9,551 nucleotides of DNA from an uncultured Oribacterium sp. (GCA_937927445.1 CALAOB010000102.1:1-9551); one strand, 5' to 3'. Positions 1 to 5,744 are shown, counted from the first letter of the stretch. Program-made: numbers and translations. The notes: generated from the letters alone by a model not told the origin.

Positions 1-236
1 ATATGGGGCCGGTCGATGTGGCGATGCTGAATCCGGTCATCGTGAAGAAGTCCGGTCTGTACGAAACGGAGGAGGGCTGTCTTTCGTTTAGTGGAAGCCG
101 TAAGACGGAACGGTATCAGGAGATCGAGCTGGAGTATCAGGACCTCAATATGCAGAAGCACCGGCAGAAGTTCAGTGGCTGGACAGCGCAGATCATACAG
201 CACGAATGTGATCATCTGGAAGGAATCATCATCTGA
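1..236 (+). CDS. Peptide deformylase family protein, 3' part only
   Basis: This is the C-terminal portion of a peptide deformylase, the metalloenzyme that removes the formyl group from the N-terminal methionine of nascent proteins. The reading frame is already open at the window edge (complete codons from base 3), so the true start and the N-terminal GxGLAA-type motif lie upstream. Two of the three family motifs are visible: EGCLS, whose Cys is a metal ligand, and QHECDHLEG near the end, containing the HExxH metal-binding and catalytic residues. All metal ligands visible here are intact. The protein stops a few residues after HECDHLEG, a short C-terminus as in the compact deformylase-like proteins of Clostridia. 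It may be a secondary copy rather than the housekeeping enzyme; the sequence cannot decide this. An interspersed repeat and a terminator lie downstream. Confidence 0.9.
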   Translation, partial: MGPVDVAMLNPVIVKKSGLYETEEGCLSFSGSRKTERYQEIELEYQDLNMQKHRQKFSGWTAQIIQHECDHLEGIII

Positions 237-279
237 TATGTGAATGAAGTGTCTCGATAACAAATCGGGAGTTATCTCT

Positions 280-404
280 GCGGTGCCATTCGTATTTCGC
301 TTCGCTTCATACTCATGTCGCGCTGTCGCGCTATGCGTCTGAGCTCATACATGTGCAATTGCGAGCAAGCTCTCATGCACATGTATAAGCCATCCGCGCA
401 CCGC
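280..404. repeat. Compact inverted-repeat element, MITE-like or structured RNA
   Basis: The stretch is bounded by a 7-bp inverted repeat, GCGGTGC at 280-286 and GCACCGC at 398-404. Inside is a perfect 11-bp stem, ATACATGTGCA (347-357) with TGCACATGTAT (376-386), around an 18-base loop. A second imperfect hairpin pairs CATTCGTAT (287-295) with ATACTCATG (309-317), and there is an 8-bp tandem GTCGCGCT at 317-332. There is no T-tract, so it is not a terminator. It has no convincing coding content and abuts the extended interspersed repeat starting at 405. It could be a small non-autonomous palindromic element or a structured RNA; no target duplication was identified. Confidence 0.45.
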
Positions 405-485
405 TTGTAGAAACGCGCAAATTCCAGTTTGAATATGGATTGCATTTGTGCAGAATTGTGACGGGCTGCTGGCGGAGACATTGGC
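405..485 (+). repeat. Interspersed repeat, copy 1 (extended form)
   Basis: The core at 458-485 matches the family found at most gene ends in this window (GTGACGGGCTGC then GACATTGGC). The left arm is long: TTGTAGA at 405 and a 26-base stretch at 419-444 that differs by one base from 7120-7145. This shows that the full unit can be about 75-80 bp. Confidence 0.75.
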
Positions 486-496
486 CTGGATATAAG

Positions 497-545
497 AAGT
501 CGACAGATGGGTTCCGAAGGGTGGAATCCGTCTGTCGACTTTTTT
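497..545 (+). terminator. Rho-independent terminator
   Basis: AAGTCGACAGATGG (497-510) pairs with the complementary arm ending TGTCGACTT, with one G-T wobble. A further inner TTCC/GGAA pairing leaves a 7-base loop, giving a near-continuous stem of about 18-19 bp. A run of six T follows at 540-545. It lies after copy 1 of the interspersed repeat and ends the deformylase-side transcription unit before the Fic gene. This is the only textbook terminator in the window. Confidence 0.88.
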
Positions 546-676
546 GGGTGCAGTTTAATTACATGATTCGGCAAGATTTATTACTGATATTAAAAAAGTA
601 GTGGCATATTTGCCGGTCGTGCGTTATGGTATAAGCAAACGTTCATTTGGCAGTTTGGGTATCAGGAGGTAATCTT

Positions 677-1534
677 ATGCACTACAGTTCCGTTTTGGAG
701 ACAGCGAAAAGATGGGATCTGTCCGAGCGCAGTGTGCGTAACTATTGTGCGCAGGGGCGCGTAGATGGGGCTTTCCAGACAGGTAAAAGCTGGAATATTC
801 CTGATGATGCGGAGAAGCCGGAGCGTTCGAATAAGCGATCAGAGGAAACACGCACGCTGCTGGAGATCCTGAGGGCAGAGAAGGAAAGCAGATATCCGGG
901 TGGGATCTATCATAAGACGCAGATCGAGCTCACATATAATTCGAATCACATCGAAGGCAGTCGGTTGACGCACGATCAAACGCGCTATATCTTCGAGACC
1001 AATACGATCGGTATGGAACAGGGTGCCCTGAACGTAGATGATGTCGTCGAGACGGCAAATCATTTCCGTTGTATCGATATCATCATCGATCGTGCGAACG
1101 GCAGCTTATCAGAAAATCTGATAAAGGAGCTGCATCTGGTTCTGAAAAACGGCACCAGCGATTCAAGACAGAGCTGGTTTGCGGTCGGCGCATATAAGAA
1201 AAAGCCGAATGAAGTAGGAGGTCGCGAGACGGCGCTGCCGGAAGAGGTGTCGGATCGGATGAAGTCGCTGCTGACGGAATACAATGCGAAAGATGCGAAA
1301 TCACTGGAAGATATTCTGGACTTTCATGTGCACTTCGAGCGGATCCATCCATTTCAGGATGGAAATGGCCGGATCGGTCGTCTGATTATGTTTAAGGAGT
1401 GTCTGAAATATAATATCGTGCCGTTTATCATCGAGGATGATCTGAAGATGTATTATTACCGGGGACTGCAGGAGTGGGATCGTGAAAAGGGATATCTGAC
1501 GGATACCTGCCTGACGGCACAGGACCGATATTAA
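677..1534 (+). CDS. Fic family protein (class II, N-terminal HTH), prematurely stopped
   Basis: Fic-domain enzymes usually transfer AMP from ATP to a target protein. The start at 677 is chosen because AGGAGG (664-669) lies 7 bases before it; an in-frame ATG at 647 has no such site. Of 285 residues, about 5-45 look like a small helix-turn-helix (LSERSVRNYCAQGRV). SNHIEG (89-94) fits the (S/T)xxxE(G/N) autoinhibitory motif of class II Fic proteins. The catalytic Fic motif HPFQDGNGRIGR (224-235) is complete. The frame ends AQDRY-stop, yet the same frame continues after the TAA as AYLDYFRIRV-stop (to 1567), which looks like the usual family C-terminus. This suggests a nonsense change costing about 11 residues. 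The catalytic core is intact, so activity may remain. No antitoxin gene is adjacent; inhibition would be intramolecular. Confidence 0.9.
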   Translation: MHYSSVLETAKRWDLSERSVRNYCAQGRVDGAFQTGKSWNIPDDAEKPERSNKRSEETRTLLEILRAEKESRYPGGIYHKTQIELTYNSNHIEGSRLTHDQTRYIFETNTIGMEQGALNVDDVVETANHFRCIDIIIDRANGSLSENLIKELHLVLKNGTSDSRQSWFAVGAYKKKPNEVGGRETALPEEVSDRMKSLLTEYNAKDAKSLEDILDFHVHFERIHPFQDGNGRIGRLIMFKECLKYNIVPFIIEDDLKMYYYRGLQEWDREKGYLTDTCLTAQDRY

Positions 1535-1610
1535 GCATATCTCGATTACTTTCGGATACGAGTATAGAGACAGCAAAGCTGTGATACGCGCTAAAGCTTT
1601 CGATGTGGGC

Positions 1611-1660
1611 GGCGCTAGAGCGGAGGGATGTGACGGACTGCCGATAAAGACATTGGCATA
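1611..1660 (+). repeat. Interspersed repeat, copy 2
   Basis: The core is at 1630-1657 (GTGACGGACTGCCGATAAAG, then ACATTGGC). The left flank GGCGCT...GCGGAGGGAT is shared in part with the copies at 4312 and 5597. It lies 96 bases after the Fic stop and 45 bases before the RhuM start. The TATGAGGTGGCAG that follows (1665-1677) resembles the leader of the MGMT gene. Confidence 0.8.
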
Positions 1661-1701
1661 GGTTATGAGGTGGCAGAGAATAAGAAAATGGAGGATGATG
1701 A

Positions 1702-1920
1702 ATGAAAAATGAGATAGTATTATTTATGGATGGAGATATACAATTAGAAGTTCCAGTATCTCGAGATGGCGAATCGGTATGGCTGTCTGCGAATCAAATG
1801 GCTGTTTTGTTTGAAAAGGATGAAACTAATATCAGAAAGCATATAAATAATGTTTTCAGAGCATCAGAAGTTGATAAAAATAACAACACGCAAAAAATGC
1901 GTGTTGATGGAGAGGTGTGA
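1702..1920 (+). pseudogene. RhuM family gene, N-terminal fragment truncated at a repeat
   Basis: The 72 residues match the N-terminus of RhuM-type proteins, a family named after a Salmonella pathogenicity-island gene whose biochemical role is not established. Recognisable parts are the EIVLF start, VWLSANQMAVLFEKD, the helix-turn-helix-like TNIRKHINNVF and the run NNNTQKMRV. Family members run to roughly 300 residues or more. Here the frame stops at the interspersed repeat: the last codons and the TGA (1918-1920) lie within or against repeat copy 3, and nothing of the remaining protein is visible downstream. Start and ribosome site are intact (GGAGGA at 1690-1695, 6 bases before the ATG), so a short peptide may still be made. 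Base composition is AT-richer than Fic. The break looks like recombination or deletion at the repeat rather than a point mutation. Confidence 0.85.
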
Positions 1921-1944
1921 CGGGCTGCCGGTGGAGACATTGGT
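1909..1944 (+). repeat. Interspersed repeat, copy 3
   Basis: The core at 1917-1944 reads GTGACGGGCTGC then GGAGACATTGG. It begins inside the last codons of the RhuM fragment and supplies its TGA stop. It is followed within 40 bases by a decayed copy. Confidence 0.75.
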
Positions 1945-1979
1945 AGAAAGGATTGCTTTGAAATCTGATGACTTTTGCG

Positions 1980-2007
1980 GTGACGATTTTCAGTTGAAGG
2001 CATTGGC
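1980..2007 (+). repeat. Interspersed repeat, decayed copy 4
   Basis: It has the same 28-base length as the core, with about 19 of 28 positions agreeing by eye: GTGACG at the start and CATTGGC at the end, with a diverged middle. It sits in tandem with copy 3 and in front of the EamA stub. Chance similarity is possible, but ends and spacing both match. Confidence 0.4.
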
Positions 2008-2056
2008 CAGAGGTGTATGATAAGGGCATATGATTTCAGAAAGCGCAAAGGAATGA

Positions 2057-2236
2057 CTTGAATGGAGGCATCGTGCGCTGCAGATCGGAGAGGCCTCGAA
2101 GGTAGTGCCGATCGACAAGCTCAGCGTAGTGATCACCCTCGTTCTTGCTTTCGTAATGCTGCACGAAGAGATTTCGGTGAAGGCTGTTGTCGGTTGTGTA
2201 CTGATCGGGGCAGGTACGCTGGTGATGCTACTATGA
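2057..2236 (+). pseudogene. EamA/DMT-family transporter, C-terminal stub
   Basis: The frame from 2072 to the TGA at 2234-2236 reads RALQIGEASKVVPIDKLSVV, then a hydrophobic segment (ITLVLAFVMLHEEIS) and a final helix ending VLIGAGTLVMLL. This is the typical last two membrane helices of EamA-domain (drug/metabolite transporter) proteins, including the conserved P-I-D/S-L region and the HEEIS loop between the helices. Only about 55 residues remain; the frame is closed by TGA at 2054-2056 just upstream, and no start or earlier helices are present. Residues before RALQ (LEWRH) do not look native, so the junction lies near 2070. An unrelated + frame over the same bases has no family likeness. The stub lies between decayed repeat copy 4 and the GNAT gene. 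Confidence 0.8.
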
Positions 2237-2259
2237 CAAGAAGTTAAAGAGAAAACATA

Positions 2260-2916
2260 ATGAAAAATCTAAAGTTAAAAAAAGCAGCTATAAGAGATCT
2301 TGATCAGATACGTGCTCTGTACTGGAGTCTTTTGGACAGTTCTTCGGAATATGGTCGGATCTTACAGTGGAAAAAGAATATATACCCAAACGATAATGAC
2401 TGGAATAATTATATTCTAAATGATGAAATGTATTTGATTCTGGAGAATATGAACGTGATTGGTGCAGTAGCGGTAACCAATGCGCAGTCCAAAGAATATA
2501 GAAAGATCCAATGGAAAGTGAAGGCAGATGATCGGGAAGTAGCCGTGGTTCATCTGCTGATGATTTTACCTGAATACCAGGGAGGGGGAGCGGCAACAGC
2601 AGCACTTGATGAGATTATCAGGCTGGCTACAGGCAAACAGAAAAGGGTAGTGCGACTGGACGCAGTCGGAACGAATGTGCCTGCGCAGAAATTGTATGAA
2701 AAATACGGCTTTGTTAATTGCGGAACAGCACAGGAGTACTATGAAAGTACAGGAGAGACGGAGTTCGTGTTTTATGAATATGCGCTGGAAACAAATCCTT
2801 ATGCTCCGATGACAGAAAGTGAACTGCTGAGAAAATTAAAGAATTCCCGGGAGCATGGAGATTTCAGGGATGCAGATCTTGTGATTTCTGACATGAGGTC
2901 GAAGTATGGATTATAA
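2260..2916 (+). CDS. GNAT N-acetyltransferase with antitoxin-like C-terminal tail
   Basis: This is a 218-residue GNAT-fold protein, expected to move an acetyl group from acetyl-CoA to an amine; the substrate cannot be told. The acetyl-CoA-binding motif A is at about 96-116 (VVHLLMILPEYQGGGAATAA), with QGGGAA as the pyrophosphate loop. The usual late motif GTNVPAQKLYEKYGF is at 137-151. The GNAT domain ends near residue 180. The last 35 residues start at an internal Met (184, base 2809), MTESELLRKLKNSREHGD..., and end KYGL. This resembles the M-S-x-A-E-x-x-x-L ... YG tails seen at the end of the MGMT gene and in the small ORF at 5804, and looks like the C-terminal part of RelB/Phd-type antitoxins. 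The ribosome site is weak (AAAGAG). Repeat copy 5 follows 24 bases after the stop. Confidence 0.88.
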   Translation: MKNLKLKKAAIRDLDQIRALYWSLLDSSSEYGRILQWKKNIYPNDNDWNNYILNDEMYLILENMNVIGAVAVTNAQSKEYRKIQWKVKADDREVAVVHLLMILPEYQGGGAATAALDEIIRLATGKQKRVVRLDAVGTNVPAQKLYEKYGFVNCGTAQEYYESTGETEFVFYEYALETNPYAPMTESELLRKLKNSREHGDFRDADLVISDMRSKYGL

Positions 2917-2922
2917 TACTTT

Positions 2923-2959
2923 CAGATCTTGGAGGGGGATGTGACGGACTGCTGGAAGA
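2923..2959 (+). repeat. Interspersed repeat, copy 5 (right half replaced)
   Basis: The left part is a good match (GGGATGTGACGGACTGCTGG at 2935-2954), but the GACATTGGC half is absent. In its place starts an inverted-repeat segment (2965-3007). The copy seems interrupted or recombined in its middle. Confidence 0.7.
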
Positions 2960-2964
2960 AGCTA

Positions 2965-3007
2965 TCTATTAGCCCAAACATAATATGCATTGAAAATGGC
3001 TAATAGA
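2965..3007. other. Perfect 10-bp inverted repeat before MGMT
   Basis: TCTATTAGCC (2965-2974) and GGCTAATAGA (2998-3007) are perfectly complementary, with a 23-base AT-rich spacer. No T-tract follows, so it is not a terminator. It could be an operator-like site, an mRNA hairpin in the MGMT leader, or the scar of an insertion into repeat copy 5. MGMT starts 35 bases downstream. Confidence 0.5.
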
Positions 3008-3042
3008 ATGATTATGGTACAACATATGAGGTAGCAATAGAA

Positions 3043-3741
3043 ATGACTTCGGTTCAATACTATGATTCGCCGCTGGGGCGTATATGGATGGTCGCAGATG
3101 AGATCGGTCTGACAGTGCTATGCTTTGAAGGAGCAAAATACGATGCCGATCGGCTGTCTGCCGGATGCTTTGAGCAGGAGACGGAGATTCTGTCAGCGGG
3201 GAAGCGCTGGCTGGATCTGTATTTCAGTGGGAAGAATCCGGATTTTCTACCACCTTTACATCCGAAGGGATCAGCATTTCAGATGACGGTTTGGGATATA
3301 CTTCTGGAGATTCCATATGGGAAAACGATAAGCTACGGAGAGATCGCACGGAAAATAGCTGAGAAGCGAGGGATTTCCAGGATGTCGGCGCAGGCCGTCG
3401 GTGGCGCGGTCGGACGTAATCCCATCGCGATCATCATTCCATGTCATCGGGTCGTGGGCGCAGATGGAAGCCTGACAGGGTACGCCGGCGGAATCGATAA
3501 AAAGATCAAACTGCTGGAACTGGAGCATGGTGATTCGCCTTTGAAACTGCATCTTCCATCTGCAAAGTCCACTGCGATTGGGGGCATGAGCAGAGCGGAA
3601 CTTGACAAGTCAAAAAATGGGCTTTATTCTTTACAATCTTTCGCAAGGCTTGAGTCATCCAGAAAAGCTTCTGCCAAGGTGATTGATTATGATGCGGAAA
3701 GAGCGGAAGCGATGAATGAGAAATACGGTGTTGTTGATTGA
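3043..3741 (+). CDS. ogt: Methylated-DNA-protein cysteine methyltransferase with C-terminal extension
   Basis: This is a suicide DNA-repair protein that takes the alkyl group from O6-alkylguanine (and O4-alkylthymine) onto its own cysteine. Of 232 residues, about 1-70 form the N-terminal ribonuclease-like domain, and 75-165 the DNA-binding catalytic domain. That domain has the helix region GKTISYGEIARKI (93-105), GGAVGRNPIAIIIPCHRVVG with acceptor Cys134, and the substrate-loop region GSLTGYAGGIDKK. The native protein should end near LHLPSAKSTAI (about 179). A 51-residue tail follows from Met182 (base 3586), MSRAELDKSKNGLYSLQS ... NEKYGVVD, related to the small ORF at 5804. The TGAGG before the start sits in a leader sharing AACATATGAGG with the leader of the last gene (9017-9027). 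The tail is unusual for the family. The symbol is by family; ogt and adaB naming varies. Confidence 0.93.
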   Translation: MTSVQYYDSPLGRIWMVADEIGLTVLCFEGAKYDADRLSAGCFEQETEILSAGKRWLDLYFSGKNPDFLPPLHPKGSAFQMTVWDILLEIPYGKTISYGEIARKIAEKRGISRMSAQAVGGAVGRNPIAIIIPCHRVVGADGSLTGYAGGIDKKIKLLELEHGDSPLKLHLPSAKSTAIGGMSRAELDKSKNGLYSLQSFARLESSRKASAKVIDYDAERAEAMNEKYGVVD

Positions 3742-3775
3742 TACATACGTCCTGCTGAATTACATCACGAATCCT

Positions 3776-3814
3776 GTGACTGACTGCCGGCAAAGACATT
3801 GGCATAAGATACTG
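3776..3814 (+). repeat. Interspersed repeat, copy 6
   Basis: The core is at 3776-3803 (GTGACTGACTGCCGGCAAAG, then ACATTGGC), followed by ATAAGATACTG, which is also found after copy 7 at 5650-5660. It lies 34 bases after the MGMT stop and runs directly into a copied GNAT 3' end (3811-3848). Confidence 0.8.
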
Positions 3815-3848
3815 GGGAAAAGGAATATGTAATGATATGACAGGAACA
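3811..3848 (+). repeat. Duplicated GNAT 3' end fused to the nucleotidyltransferase start
   Basis: These 38 bases agree with 6323-6360, inside the 3' end of the intact GNAT gene, at 35 of 38 positions by eye. The same frame reads TGEKEYVMI-stop here and TGEKEYLMIWQEH there. The piece therefore looks like the relic of a second GNAT of the 5939 type. Its last bases supply the AAAAGGAA ribosome site and the first codons (ATGACAGGAACA) of the nucleotidyltransferase. The relic stop TGA (3838-3840) overlaps the ATG (3837-3839). Confidence 0.75.
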
Positions 3849-4337
3849 GAAGATAAAATCAGTTTATTAAAGAGAATCGCGCATCGGTTAAATGAAGCAC
3901 AGGTCGAGTGGTGTCTTGGTGCGTCGATGATGCTCTATTTTAAGGGAATCGTTTCGGAGTTTCATGATATCGATTTGATGATATCTGTCGATGATGTGGA
4001 AGTCGTCAAAACGATTCTGTCGGAAATGGGCACGTTGTGTCCATCCGATCAAGAACCGAATCCCATGTACCAGACGAAGTGTTTCATGGAATATGTCATC
4101 GATGCGATTGATGTCGATGTTATGGCCGGATTCGCGATCGTGCGCGAGGGTGAAATCTACGATTGCTCGCTCTGTAAAAACCAGATCACAGATCAGCTGA
4201 TGCTGGATGACGAAGTCATCCCTATGCAGTCGCCGCGTTTGTGGTGTCGATACTATCGGCTGATGGGCAGAAGCGCGAAAGCAAATATGATTGAAAAGGC
4301 AATGGAGATGACAGGCGCAGATCGCAGAGGGATATGA
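3837..4337 (+). CDS. Small nucleotidyltransferase-fold protein
   Basis: The 166 residues carry the active-site pattern of the DNA polymerase beta-type nucleotidyltransferase fold: LGAS (27-30) with a following helix, HDIDLMI giving the DxD pair Asp44/Asp46, and a third acidic strand IDVDVMAGF (91-99). Such stand-alone domains transfer a nucleotide to protein, RNA or small molecules. Members occur as aminoglycoside-modifying enzymes and as toxin halves of MNT/HEPN or AbiEii-type systems, but no HEPN or antitoxin partner gene is beside it and no substrate can be named. The first codons derive from a duplicated GNAT tail (3811-3848). The last codons, ADRRGI plus the TGA, are repeat sequence (4312-4338), so both ends appear to have been reshaped by recombination. 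The core looks complete and the gene may be functional. Confidence 0.75.
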   Translation: MTGTEDKISLLKRIAHRLNEAQVEWCLGASMMLYFKGIVSEFHDIDLMISVDDVEVVKTILSEMGTLCPSDQEPNPMYQTKCFMEYVIDAIDVDVMAGFAIVREGEIYDCSLCKNQITDQLMLDDEVIPMQSPRLWCRYYRLMGRSAKANMIEKAMEMTGADRRGI

Positions 4338-4338
4338 C
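4312..4338 (+). repeat. Interspersed repeat, left arm only (copy 7 in window order)
   Basis: AGATCGCAGAGGGATATGAC (4319-4338) differs by one base from 8973-8992, and the preceding CAGGC is shared too. The core beyond TGAC is not recognisable (CTTCTGGGATC follows). The arm encodes the end of the nucleotidyltransferase and gives its stop codon. Confidence 0.65.
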
Positions 4339-4386
4339 TTCTGGGATCAAAAGCTATATGCAAGCATGATGTTTTTGACTTTCAGT

Positions 4387-4442
4387 TCAGAAACTACATA
4401 TATACATGAAGTTTCTGACTCAATCGTCAGAAACTTTCTTTT
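4387..4442 (+). promoter_or_regulatory. Attenuator-like leader of the MFS gene
   Basis: There are three mutually exclusive segments. TCAGAAACT (4387-4395) can pair with AGTTTCTGA (4410-4418), 9 bp. Alternatively AAGTTTCTGAC (4409-4419) pairs with GTCAGAAACTT (4426-4436), 11 bp with a 6-base loop, followed by TCTTTT (4437-4442). The second hairpin resembles an intrinsic terminator, and the first would prevent it. The segment lies just before the AAGGGG ribosome site (4443-4448) of the permease. A possible leader frame starts at 4366 and runs in frame into the MFS start. Inference: conditional termination or translation control of the transporter. Confidence 0.55.
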
Positions 4443-4452
4443 AAGGGGTAAC

Positions 4453-5625
4453 ATGGGTTTTCTTTTAGCTATCATCTATCTTTCGTTTATCAGTCTGGGG
4501 CTGCCGGATGCCCTGCTTGGGGCGGCATGGCCGAATATATATCTGGAATTTCAGGTTCCTGTTTCGTATGCAGGGATGGTGTCCATGATTATTTCGTTTG
4601 GTACCATCGTGTCGAGTCTGCAGAGCGATCGTCTCACGAGGAGATTTGGAACAGGTATGGTGACCGCCGCGAGTGTGGCGATGACCGCACTCGCGCTGCG
4701 GGGCTTCTCAATCAGTCACAGCTTCACTTCGCTGTGTCTGTGGGCGATCCCGTACGGACTGGGTGCGGGCAGCGTGGATGCTTCGCTCAATAACTATGTG
4801 GCGCTGCACTATACCAGTAAGCATATGAGCTGGCTCCACTGCATGTGGGGCGTCGGCACGACGATCGGTCCATCCATCATGGGCGCTGCGCTTTCGAGAG
4901 GTGCCACATGGAATGCCGGCTATCGCATAATCTCGATCTTACAGATCGTACTCACAGCGGTTCTGGTATGGAGCCTGCCGAAATGGAAGGCACAGACCGA
5001 CGGATCAGCGGAAGCGCAGCGTGTAAAGGCGCTTTCACTACAGGATATTCTCGCGATTCCAGGCGCAAAGGCCATCATGCTCTGCTTTTTCTGCTACTGC
5101 GGCGTGGAGCAGACCACCATGCTGTGGGCGAGCAGCTATCTGCATCTCGCGAAGGGCATCTATGCTGGAACGGCGGCTTCGTTCGCCGGCATGTTCTGCA
5201 TCGGTATCACGATCGGGCGTGGGATCAGTGGCTTCATCGCCATGAAGCTGCAGGATCGTCAGATGGTCCGCATGGGGCAGGCCATCATTCTCGGGGGAAT
5301 CATCGTCATGCTGCTGCCGTTCGGACAGACGGTTTCTCTCATCGGATTCCTGCTGATCGGCCTGGGCTGTGCTCCGGTCTATCCCTGCATCATCCATTCT
5401 ACGCCGGCGCACTTCGGGGCAGAGAACTCCCAGGCCATCATCGGTGTGCAGATGGCCAGTGCCTACATCGGAACCTGTCTGATGCCACCTTTATTCGGGC
5501 TCATCGCGAATCATATTTCGATCCGCTTATTACCATGGTTTCTGCTGATACTCCTCGCACTCATGGTACATATGCATGAGACGCTGGAGAGGAAAACAGG
5601 CGCTGATGCGCACAGCGGGATGTAA
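4453..5625 (+). CDS. MFS permease (fucose-permease-like)
   Basis: This is a 390-residue, 12-helix-type major facilitator transporter of the inner membrane. The start at 4453 is preferred because AAGGGG ends 4 bases before it and the first helix begins at once (MGFLLAIIYLSFISLGLPDA). The in-frame ATG at 4366 would add 29 polar residues made of attenuator-like sequence. Visible family marks are GLPDALLGAAWP in helix 1, a motif-A-like loop SDRLTRRFGTGMV between helices 2 and 3, GLGAGSVDASLNNYV in helix 4 and LHCMWGVGTTIGP in helix 5, a pattern common in FucP/sugar- or drug-type MFS proteins of Firmicutes. A central loop (KWKAQTDGSAEAQRVKALSL) joins the two halves. The last codons DAHSGM and the TAA stop fall inside the following repeat. 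Its GC content is clearly higher than that of the HAD and last GNAT genes. The substrate is unknown. Confidence 0.88.
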   Translation: MGFLLAIIYLSFISLGLPDALLGAAWPNIYLEFQVPVSYAGMVSMIISFGTIVSSLQSDRLTRRFGTGMVTAASVAMTALALRGFSISHSFTSLCLWAIPYGLGAGSVDASLNNYVALHYTSKHMSWLHCMWGVGTTIGPSIMGAALSRGATWNAGYRIISILQIVLTAVLVWSLPKWKAQTDGSAEAQRVKALSLQDILAIPGAKAIMLCFFCYCGVEQTTMLWASSYLHLAKGIYAGTAASFAGMFCIGITIGRGISGFIAMKLQDRQMVRMGQAIILGGIIVMLLPFGQTVSLIGFLLIGLGCAPVYPCIIHSTPAHFGAENSQAIIGVQMASAYIGTCLMPPLFGLIANHISIRLLPWFLLILLALMVHMHETLERKTGADAHSGM

Positions 5626-5660
5626 CGGACTGCCGGCGGAGACATTGACATAAGATACTG
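5597..5660 (+). repeat. Interspersed repeat, copy 8 in window order
   Basis: This long copy has left flank CAGGCGCTGATGCGCACAGC (5597-5616), core 5622-5649 (GTAACGGACTGCCGGCGGAG, then ACATTGAC) and right flank ATAAGATACTG shared with 3804-3814. It supplies the TAA of the MFS gene. The copies with long flanks suggest a full unit of about 60 bp. Confidence 0.8.
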
Positions 5661-5744
5661 CTTGCAATCGGCTCCGTATTTATGGCATTCGTTCATAGGA
5701 GCAGCACCAGAGATGTGATCATCTCGGATAGGGAGAAATAGATT

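Noticed and set aside
607..635. Possible promoter for Fic (TATTTG, 17 bases, TATAAG)
   Set aside because: The -35 match is poor and the spacing can be fitted in several ways; a promoter is expected here after the terminator, but this one is not convincing.
272..2048. Minus-strand frames (272-574 and 1794-2048, also 5511-5792) sharing the peptide SPPAARH or SPPAVRY
   Set aside because: The shared peptide is the reverse reading of the interspersed repeat; the rest of each frame is antisense to recognisable genes or non-coding DNA and lacks ribosome sites.
2062..2247. A 61-codon + strand frame starting MEASCAADRRGL
   Set aside because: It is out of frame with the clear EamA C-terminal sequence over the same bases and has no family resemblance.
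4527..5579. Long alternative + frames (4527-4793, 4845-5579) and a minus frame (5038-5412) inside the MFS gene
   Set aside because: They are shadows of the GC-rich MFS gene, rich in Arg/His/Gly with no hydrophobic or domain pattern.
5661..5744. Hidden gene remnant between repeat and GNAT stub
   Set aside because: The frames here are short and I recognise no family; the only supported element is the ribosome site before 5745.
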